The notes below the pieces were generated by a model. The model was not told where the DNA came from. It saw only the letters and a list, made by a program, of their open reading frames with translations, and did not search any database. Positions 17,158 to 22,717 of a stretch of DNA of 30,083 nucleotides are shown piece after piece; position 1 is the first letter of the stretch, and each line of letters begins with the position of its first letter. The translations under genes and the position numbers were made by a program. This DNA is from CAMTWB01 sp037441775. Its GTDB lineage: Bacteria > Desulfobacterota > Syntrophia > Syntrophales > CAMTWB01. Where the stretch lies: positions 1-30,083 of the forward strand of contig JBBIRO010000039.1 of assembly GCA_037441775.1 (NCBI GenBank), given 5' to 3'.

Positions 17158-17183
17158 CAGGGGCGACCGGCCGGTCGCCCCTG
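17158..17183. terminator. 26-bp perfect palindrome between convergent genes
   Basis: The sequence is CAGGGGCGACCGG followed by its exact reverse complement, lying between the stops of the cytochrome gene (plus) and the DUF4405-like gene (minus). No T-run follows in either direction, so it is not a textbook intrinsic terminator. A GC-rich bidirectional hairpin in this position would still be expected to end or stabilise both transcripts. It could also be a protein-binding palindrome. Confidence 0.5.
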
Positions 17184-17199
17184 AAACTTCAAAAGGTTC

Positions 17200-17412
17200 C
17201 TAACCGCGCTTGAGAAAGGTTGCCCCTATCCAACTCCAGTTGAGATATATGTGAGTTGAAACCGCTATTATCAGCAGCAGTCCCCCGACCTGGTGAATTG
17301 ACTTGAACAGCGCATAGGGTATAAATTCCTGCATAAGCCCAGTGAGCGCCTGACTCAAAAAAATTAGCGCCAAAGCCGGATTAACTATCCTAAGGGCTTT
17401 AGCCTTGCTCAT
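17200..17412 (-). CDS. small DUF4405-like membrane protein, possible haem b-binding
   Basis: This 70-residue protein has two hydrophobic helices (about 10-28 and 40-57). Two histidines, H40 in SIHQVGG and H54 in THIYLNWSW, are spaced as in DUF4405 proteins, a family related to the cytochrome b561/formate dehydrogenase gamma fold. The NWSW segment after the second histidine is typical. It would sit in the inner membrane and might bind a haem or interact with the nearby cytochrome, but neither is shown. The ATG at 17412 has GGGAGG 8 bases upstream. It is shorter than most family members, covering only the C-terminal helix pair, yet has a good start and stop and looks complete. Confidence 0.65.
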   Translation of the reverse strand: MSKAKALRIVNPALALIFLSQALTGLMQEFIPYALFKSIHQVGGLLLIIAVSTHIYLNWSWIGATFLKRG

Positions 17413-17455
17413 AATTCTCGCCTCCCGCGGTGATACTTAAAAACAAGACCGGCCA

Positions 17456-17863
17456 TCATATCCGCCTGCCCCGTTCCGCCACAACCTCCAGAGATAATCC
17501 TCCCCGAACCTGTTGCTTCAATGTCACCCGGCAGTAATCTGCCCTTGTCGCCGCTGAAATATCCTCCGCAATGGCGGAAGATAAAGTTTCCGCAAACATG
17601 GCCTCATTGCGGAAGCTCCAGAGGTAAAGCTTAAGGCTTTTACTCTCCAGGCATAGACCCACCGGATGGTAGTATATCTCTATATTATAAAAATCGGGCT
17701 GGTTGGTAATGGGACAGTTACAGGTAAGTTCCTGGGAAGTGAAGGCAACTGAAGTCACTTGTTTCGGGGCGGCAAAAGTTTCTAACTCCCGCGAGGGACC
17801 GGAAACCAACTTCCCCAGGGCCTTGAATGGAGCATTATTTATCTCAGTCTCTCGTTTACCCAT
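17456..17863 (-). CDS. queF: QueF-type NADPH-dependent preQ0 reductase, missing the usual histidine
   Basis: This enzyme class reduces the nitrile of 7-cyano-7-deazaguanine (preQ0) to preQ1 for the tRNA base queuosine. It is a single-domain QueF of 135 residues. The signature ESKSLKLYLWSFRNE (73-87) and ELTCNCPITNQPDF (45-58) are present, giving the nucleophilic cysteine C50 and the acid D57; glutamate E92 matches the substrate-binding Glu. The neighbouring His of the usual FHE motif is replaced: the sequence reads FAE (90-92). Similar changes occur, as far as I recall, in an actinobacterial-type subgroup, so this may be a sub-family rather than a dead enzyme. No preQ1 riboswitch was recognised upstream. 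The ATG at 17863 has only a weak, distant GGGATG ribosome-binding site. Confidence 0.85.
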   Translation of the reverse strand: MGKRETEINNAPFKALGKLVSGPSRELETFAAPKQVTSVAFTSQELTCNCPITNQPDFYNIEIYYHPVGLCLESKSLKLYLWSFRNEAMFAETLSSAIAEDISAATRADYCRVTLKQQVRGGLSLEVVAERGRRI

Positions 17864-18176
17864 GTTCGCTATATCATCCCTTCTTACAATAGAAAAAACA
17901 TCGACGATTATTCCCGGCCGGGTTGATTTGATTGTTCGCCCAGAGAAACTTTTTCAGTTCCTTAAGGGAGATTTCACAGTCCGCGATGATCTGTGAAAAA
18001 TTGCCCCTGCCAGTTGTTTCGGCGGCGCGGCCTGCTGGCAATGCCGTAATCGGCCGGCATGAAACCCAAGCGCCCTGATGGACGGTTTAAACCCCGCCGG
18101 ATTTGTTTTCGGTTTCCATTAGCATTGCTGTCTTGCAATTGGCAAGCTTTGTTACGGGGCCAAGAGGGGCCACGGT
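17864..18176. other. intergenic region without recognisable gene
   Basis: This stretch separates queF from repeat copy C. It holds a 44-codon open stretch on the plus strand (17862-17996) with no ribosome-binding site, and several GC-rich inverted segments around 18020-18060 (for example CGGCCG and GCCGGC), but nothing I can assign. Codon structure is absent on both strands. Confidence 0.4.
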
Positions 18177-18303
18177 CTAGTTTTAGGAATCGTCAATGCT
18201 TACGGCAAGAGACCTTCCTTACTGATTTGCGTGCCAAGACTGGCGATCTTTTTACAAAGCCGTCCTAATATTTAAGTTTTTACTACTATTTACGAAGTCG
18301 TCA
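18177..18303 (-). repeat. intergenic repeat element, family 1, copy C plus an extra end
   Basis: Read on the minus strand from 18264, it begins GACGGCTTTGTAAAAAGATC, then CGCCAGTCTTGG, then CGCAAATCAGTAAGGAA, a 17-base exact match to copy A, and later CCGTAAGCATTGACGA, a diverged match to copy A's right part. The far end near 18177 is degenerate. Immediately beyond is another terminus, read on the minus strand from 18303 as TGACGACTTCGTAAATAGT. It lies upstream of rpmB and is non-coding. Confidence 0.65.
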
Positions 18304-18311
18304 AAAATAAC

Positions 18312-18340
18312 TTGCATATTTGGCTTATCTGTTCTAGATA
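18312..18340 (+). promoter_or_regulatory. promoter of rpmB
   Basis: TTGCAT (18312-18317) and TAGATA (18335-18340) are separated by exactly 17 bases, ending 29 bases before the rpmB ATG. The promoter begins 8 bases after the last family-1 repeat end. Confidence 0.5.
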
Positions 18341-18369
18341 GCGCGCCAGTAATCTATCAGGAGATTGTT

Positions 18370-18567
18370 ATGTCGAGAGTTTGCGAAGTATGCGGCAAGG
18401 GCCGCATGATGGGAAATAATGTAAGCCACGCCAACAACAAAACCAAGAGAGTATTTAATCCAAACCTGCAAAAGATCCGCTGCATTGATAACAATAATAA
18501 ATCCGTGCGACGGATAAAGGTCTGCACCAGGTGCATCCGTTCGGGTTTCGTTAAAAAAGCACTATAG
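18370..18567 (+). CDS. rpmB: 50S ribosomal protein L28
   Basis: This is a structural protein of the large ribosomal subunit, 65 residues. The N-terminal CEVCGKGRMMGNNVSHANNKT is diagnostic of L28, as are TKRVFNPNLQKIR and the C-terminal RRIKVCTRCIRSG. Four cysteines (C5, C8, C52, C55) make this the zinc-binding C+ form; many bacteria under zinc limitation instead use a C- paralogue. AGGAGA lies 5 bases before the ATG. The TAG stop shares the self-complementary hexamer CTATAG (18562-18567) with the stop of the convergent gene. Confidence 0.96.
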   Translation: MSRVCEVCGKGRMMGNNVSHANNKTKRVFNPNLQKIRCIDNNNKSVRRIKVCTRCIRSGFVKKAL

Positions 18568-19353
18568 GTTTACATGGAATCCGCTTTGGCGGATAGCGGT
18601 TAGCGCCGGCAGCAGAAAATCACGATAGTCTGCCACGAGATTCATGCCGTAATCCAGCATTGACGCCATTTGGCGTTGCGATTCAGGGTCGTTCTTTTCC
18701 ATTCCAAATTTCTCAAGGCAAAGTTGTATCCGACCCTTATCAGCGAGAATCTCCCTCATACCGTCATAAGTGCAGATGCGGTTTATCTGTTGAAGGGCAT
18801 CGGACATGGTGTTGTTGGCAATGCCAAATGTCTGCGACAAAAAAAGGCTTAGCTCTACCTGATCACCGTCAAGCATCCCTCTTAGTCCATAGTAAAGAGA
18901 CTCGAGCAGCCCGTCATTTCCCCTATCGCGGCAAAGGACCATATCAAAAGCCATTTCGATCAGCATATGTGACTCGTAACTGGCGAGAGAAACATCTATT
19001 TCCTTCCCGGTCCGGCAGTGTAAATCCATTACCGGCGCCATGAGAGGCCTGCCCTTAACATACGTGAATCCCGGGGAGTCTGCTAGAAAGCCGCCGGTTT
19101 TTTGTTCACTTATGGCGCCGTAATGCGAAAAGTCATCCAAGAGCATGTGGAAGCGGATAAAGGACTCTCTGTTCTGAATCAAAGGACTGCTGTCAAAGCG
19201 CTCAATGCTGTGAGTCATTTCCGCTGTTATTTCCCGATGAACTGGAAGGATGTCTGCTATTACATTGTAAGCAAAAAGGTCAGGCTTTACAGTATTGTAA
19301 CCAAGATGCTTCAAGTATTCCTTCATGATCCAGGTGTGTGTCAGCATCAGCAT
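18562..19353 (-). CDS. uncharacterised His/Asp-rich helical protein, possibly metal-dependent
   Basis: I do not recognise the family with confidence. The 263-residue protein is soluble and probably all-helical. His and Asp residues cluster in its first half: H6, D34 and H39 in VIADILPVH, H48, H69 in RFHMLLDDFSHYG with D73, D74 and H77, and then an H129-x3-E133-x3-D137 helix. An N-terminal His, an early Asp, a DDFSHYG-like motif and a later HxxxE helix recall zinc-dependent phospholipase C/S1-P1-type or similar metal hydrolases, but I would not assign a reaction. The ATG at 19353 has AAGGA 8 bases upstream and lies 74 bases inside the end of the DUF4911 gene, in another frame. Third gene of an acyl-CoA synthetase operon. 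Confidence 0.7.
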   Translation of the reverse strand: MLMLTHTWIMKEYLKHLGYNTVKPDLFAYNVIADILPVHREITAEMTHSIERFDSSPLIQNRESFIRFHMLLDDFSHYGAISEQKTGGFLADSPGFTYVKGRPLMAPVMDLHCRTGKEIDVSLASYESHMLIEMAFDMVLCRDRGNDGLLESLYYGLRGMLDGDQVELSLFLSQTFGIANNTMSDALQQINRICTYDGMREILADKGRIQLCLEKFGMEKNDPESQRQMASMLDYGMNLVADYRDFLLPALTAIRQSGFHVNL

Positions 19354-19633
19354 TAGCTTTTTCCTTCTCCGACATTAAATCAAAATCAACTTCCCGCAAA
19401 GGGATATCTTGCGCGAGCGCCTTAATTGCCGCGTTAGTTTCCCCGAGAAAGCCAGGCATGATGGAAACCGACAGCCAGCCGCGGCGGCTGTCGATGGCGG
19501 TGACATTCACCATTCCTTCATAGCTCTCTAGGATGAATTGAACATAGGCCATATCTTTACGTTTTACCACCAGGACCCGTAATAATGGCTCACGTTTTGA
19601 ATCACAGTAGTCTTGACAGTGATAATCAGCCAT
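19280..19633 (-). CDS. DUF4911 domain protein
   Basis: This 117-residue protein contains a segment (about 24-60) of the form VVKRKDMAYVQFILESYEGM followed by VNVTAIDSRRGWLSVSIMPG, which matches my recollection of DUF4911: a short alpha/beta domain of about 60-70 residues, function unknown, common in Desulfobacterota and clostridia. The C-terminal 30 residues are acidic and overlap in another frame with the next gene. Its ATG at 19633 overlaps the stop of the acyl-CoA synthetase gene by 8 bases, so the two are translationally coupled. Known DUF4911 genes have no assigned role that I can cite. Confidence 0.7.
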   Translation of the reverse strand: MADYHCQDYCDSKREPLLRVLVVKRKDMAYVQFILESYEGMVNVTAIDSRRGWLSVSIMPGFLGETNAAIKALAQDIPLREVDFDLMSEKEKANADADTHLDHEGILEASWLQYCKA

Positions 19634-21137
19634 TTAACTTTCGTAATTCCTTCTTTAGTACCTTCCCGATTAGATTTTTAGGCAAAGCGCCGATGAAGGC
19701 CACTTCCTTGGGGGTCTTGAATCTGGTCAACGTCTTGAGGCAATGTTCCTGGATCTGCTGTGCAGTGGCTACTCCATTTTGCCGGAGAACAACGTAGGCC
19801 TTGATATCCTCGCCATAGATGGGGTCTTTGATCCCAATCACCGCCGCCTCCTGGACCGCAGGGTGAGTTAGAATAACCTCCTCGATTTCCCGGGGGGCGA
19901 TGTTCTCGCCGGCCTTGATAATCAGGTCCTTTTTCCTTTCAGTTATGAAGAAATAACCTTCCTCATCCTTATATCCGACATCGCCCGTATACAGCCAGCC
20001 ATTTTTCAGTATCTCGTCGGTTTCCCGTGGTTTATTCCAGTAGCCCTTCATCAGCATCGGGCCGCTAATTACTATTTCTCCTGGGACTCCTGCGGGAAAC
20101 TCCTGCCCATCGTCGCCGATGACTTTCATTTCCACGCCCTTCATAGGAAAGCCGATGGATCCCACCTTCTTCTTCCCGGTCAAGGGGTTGACTGAATTAT
20201 TGGCCCCGGCCTCAGTCAAGCCCCAGCCTTCAATAATCTCAAAGCCAAATTTTTCCTTAAATCCCAACCAAGTCTCCATACTCAGAGGCGCCGAGCCGGA
20301 AATCCAGTATTTCATTGAGGTCAGGTTGTACTTATGGGGATCAGGGTGAAACAGCATGAATATATACATGGTAGGCACCGCGGCCATGAGATTGACCTGG
20401 TATTTTTCAATAGCGCTGAAAATGGCATCAATATCAAAGGTATCACAAAGAACTGCTGGACCTATATCCCGCAGAAAGCTGTTGTTGGCGGTGGATATGC
20501 CATAGGAGTGGCACAGGGGAAGCACCAGGAGACTGCGGATATCAGGCGGAAGTTCAATCGACTCTACCTGCATTTTAGCGTTAGCGTAGAGGCTCAAATG
20601 TGTGTGCATGACTCCCTTGGGGCGACCGGTTGTTCCGGCAGTGTAGACGAGCGCCGCCACATGTTGATCATCAACATCTTCTATCGGTAATTTATCCGAA
20701 ACATCCTTGAGCAGTGACTGATAGGAGTGATAATTAGGCAAGTCCTGATCTTCAATCAGGATTACCTCTCTGATTCGCCTGGACTTTGATTTGCAGACCT
20801 CGATCTTCGGCAGATAATTGACGCTGCTGATTATTACCTCCGCTCCCGAATCCTCGTAGATATAGGCGGTCTCTTCTTCCCCTACCAGATAGTTAATGGG
20901 AACGATCACCGCGCCCAATTTCCATACCGCCTGAAATGCTTGGAGAACCTCCGGGCAGTTGGGCATCTGGAGAATTACGCGGTCGCCTTTCCCTACGCCA
21001 AGTTTCTTGAGCGCGTTGCCCAATCGGCAGGAGGATTGGTCCATTTCCAGATTGGTGAATTCCCGGTCTTTAAATATGATGCTCTGCATCTCCCCCTTCG
21101 CACTGATCTTGTCCACGGCTAACCTGGCAATATTCAC
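19626..21137 (-). CDS. fatty-acyl-CoA synthetase (AMP-binding)
   Basis: This ANL enzyme activates a carboxylic acid to its CoA thioester. Motifs: P-loop YTAGTTGRPKG (165-175), GWGLTEAG (304-311), YTGD with D386, hinge ITERKKDLIIKAGENIAPRE (398-417), and catalytic lysine K492 in NLIGKVLKKELR. At 503 residues it is a compact medium/long-chain type, distinct from the 569-residue ligase in the liv operon. The start is GTG at 21137, preceded by GGGAGG at 5 bases. A TATAAT box lies just upstream (21154-21149 on the minus strand), but I find no matching -35. It heads an operon with the DUF4911 protein and the unknown helical protein. Substrate unknown. Confidence 0.9.
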   Translation of the reverse strand: MNIARLAVDKISAKGEMQSIIFKDREFTNLEMDQSSCRLGNALKKLGVGKGDRVILQMPNCPEVLQAFQAVWKLGAVIVPINYLVGEEETAYIYEDSGAEVIISSVNYLPKIEVCKSKSRRIREVILIEDQDLPNYHSYQSLLKDVSDKLPIEDVDDQHVAALVYTAGTTGRPKGVMHTHLSLYANAKMQVESIELPPDIRSLLVLPLCHSYGISTANNSFLRDIGPAVLCDTFDIDAIFSAIEKYQVNLMAAVPTMYIFMLFHPDPHKYNLTSMKYWISGSAPLSMETWLGFKEKFGFEIIEGWGLTEAGANNSVNPLTGKKKVGSIGFPMKGVEMKVIGDDGQEFPAGVPGEIVISGPMLMKGYWNKPRETDEILKNGWLYTGDVGYKDEEGYFFITERKKDLIIKAGENIAPREIEEVILTHPAVQEAAVIGIKDPIYGEDIKAYVVLRQNGVATAQQIQEHCLKTLTRFKTPKEVAFIGALPKNLIGKVLKKELRKLNG

Positions 21138-21173
21138 GGCTCCCTCCCATTATATTTATTGATCCGATTTAAT

Positions 21174-21256
21174 TGACGGCTTCGTAAAAAATACCAACGG
21201 CGTTTTTCCCGTCTTTTTACGAGGTCATCACAAAATTGACGCCCTCGTAAAAAGTC
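21174..21256. repeat. cluster of three family-1 repeat ends
   Basis: Three termini lie within 83 bases: TGACGGCTTCGTAAAAAATA (21174-21193, plus), TGATGACCTCGTAAAAAGAC (21211-21230, minus) and TGACGCCCTCGTAAAAAGTC (21237-21256, plus). The first two face each other and enclose only 17 bases, forming a long imperfect hairpin with no internal body, like a minimal derivative of copies A-C. The cluster is followed by CCCTCTCCC...AGAGGG, another small inverted repeat (about 21263-21286). The rest of the gap up to the next gene (21393) shows nothing recognisable. Confidence 0.7.
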
Positions 21257-21392
21257 AGAAAATCCCTCTCCCTTTAAGGCAGAGGGTTAGGATAAAGGTG
21301 ATAATAGCCCGAATTTTTGAGCTTATCTCCCCCCTTATGCCCTCCAACAAGGTGAGTGGTCCCGATTGCGGCGGGCTTTGCCATTGTAGCCC

Positions 21393-22418
21393 CTACGCTC
21401 CTACATATCTTGCATAAAGGGATCTGGCATAAGCCTCATCGGACGTTCCCTTGACCAGCGCCCGGCCGTCGGGAAAAATCACCAGTTCGTATTGGCCAGT
21501 TGTAAAGTGGAGGAGATAACCGTTATTTATCGTGCGTCCTAGCGGGGCAAGCCTTTCTTCAATCTTTTCGAGAGGCAGCGTCATCTTTTGAGCGGGTGAG
21601 ACCTGTACCATATTCCGTCCGCAAAGATAGGTGGCCTGGCATTTCATTTTTCCAGCGAGGAGCGGAAAAATCCCCCGCTGGCAGACGGTGCAGCCATCCT
21701 TCCTTTCGATCCGGACTTCGTTGAATCTGTTTTCCCAAAGATCGTAATAACGCAATTTGTCGTTTAGGTATTCGAGATTTCCCGAAAGTATCTTCATTGC
21801 CTCCGCGGCCTGCAGCGACGCGATAACACTGGCAATGGGGCCGATAACTCCCGCGGTATCACAAGTCTCCGTCAGGTGCGGGAGCTGGTCGCCAAAAATG
21901 CAGGCCAGACAGGCGCTCTTCCCCGGAATGATGTTGAAGGTCATGCCGTAGCTTGCCACACATGCCCCGTAGATCCAGGGAATACCTTTCTTGACTGCGA
22001 CCTCGTTGACCAGATAACGGATTTCCAGATTGTCGCCGGCATCTACGATCAGGTCCATGCCGGATACGATATCTTCGATATTATGGTAGTTGACATCTTC
22101 TATGAGTGTTTCATAGGTTATACCGGAGTTAACCTCCCTTAATCTTGCCGCCGCCGCTTCGGCCTTGGGAAGAAAGCCTCGGGCATCTCCTTCGGTAAAA
22201 ATGACCTGTCGCTGGAGATTGGTCTCTTCGACAAAATCACGGTCAACGAGCCGCAAGAAGCCAATTCCCGCCCGGGCAAGAATACTCGCAGAAACCGTTC
22301 CCAGAGCGCCCAAACCAATTATGGCTACCCTTCCCGCCAGGAGACGTTCCTGCCCTTCCCTGCCCAATGGCGGGAAAAGCATCTGTCGAGAATAGCGGTC
22401 GTAATTGATCTGGTTCAT
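21393..22418 (-). CDS. ThiF/MoeB/HesA-type E1-like adenylyltransferase
   Basis: This enzyme family adenylates the C-terminal glycine of ubiquitin-fold sulfur carriers (ThiS, MoaD and relatives). The open frame begins at a GTG at 22421, one codon upstream of the ATG at 22418 that I use; residue numbers count from that GTG. It has the nucleotide loop GLGALG (36-41), R71 in NLQRQV, K86, D130 in DAGDN, a candidate catalytic cysteine C187 in TCDTAGVIGP, and zinc cysteines C171, C174 and C244, C247. The spacing closely matches E. coli MoeB. About 90 extra C-terminal residues follow the last zinc pair (ending LYARYVGA), seen in many anaerobe homologues. No carrier-protein gene is adjacent, so thiamine versus molybdopterin cannot be decided. 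No strong ribosome-binding site. Confidence 0.88.
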   Translation of the reverse strand: MNQINYDRYSRQMLFPPLGREGQERLLAGRVAIIGLGALGTVSASILARAGIGFLRLVDRDFVEETNLQRQVIFTEGDARGFLPKAEAAAARLREVNSGITYETLIEDVNYHNIEDIVSGMDLIVDAGDNLEIRYLVNEVAVKKGIPWIYGACVASYGMTFNIIPGKSACLACIFGDQLPHLTETCDTAGVIGPIASVIASLQAAEAMKILSGNLEYLNDKLRYYDLWENRFNEVRIERKDGCTVCQRGIFPLLAGKMKCQATYLCGRNMVQVSPAQKMTLPLEKIEERLAPLGRTINNGYLLHFTTGQYELVIFPDGRALVKGTSDEAYARSLYARYVGA

Positions 22419-22607
22419 CACAAGACTGTACCCTATCCATATCGTTTAGCAACGGGGCCGGCATCCGGCGGATCAACTAGCCAATAGGCTAACACCATAA
22501 GGCAAAAAGGTCAACTCCAGGTTTAAGGAGTGTCAGTAACACGTGATATGTCCGGTTTGGGGGTGCGGCTGTTTTCTTGGACTGTTCTCTTTGCGGCTTA
22601 CGCTGTT

Positions 22608-22655
22608 AACAATGAATTTTCTTGCCGGACGCTTTCATCATCATGATTCATTGTT
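22608..22655. promoter_or_regulatory. 10-bp perfect inverted repeat upstream of mrfA (candidate operator)
   Basis: AACAATGAAT (22608-22617) and its exact complement ATTCATTGTT (22646-22655) are separated by 28 bases, and the right arm ends 63 bases before the mrfA ATG. The right arm overlaps TTGTTG (22651-22656), which could be a -35 element with a weak -10 (TTCTAA, 22674-22679) 17 bases on. An operator pair blocking the promoter is plausible. A simple stem-loop is the alternative. The remaining bases between 22422 and 22607 show no gene. Confidence 0.45.
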
Positions 22656-22717
22656 GAGATATTTCTCTTTTTATTCTAAGGCAAAAAGAGCCTGCAAGAA
22701 GGCATGAAAGGGGCATT

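Noticed and set aside
17862..17996. 44-codon frame upstream of queF on the plus strand
   Set aside because: It has no ribosome-binding site and no similarity I recognise, and it begins opposite the queF start codon.
17864..18000. Possible preQ1 riboswitch in front of queF
   Set aside because: I could not find the short preQ1-I hairpin plus A-rich tail pattern on the minus strand.
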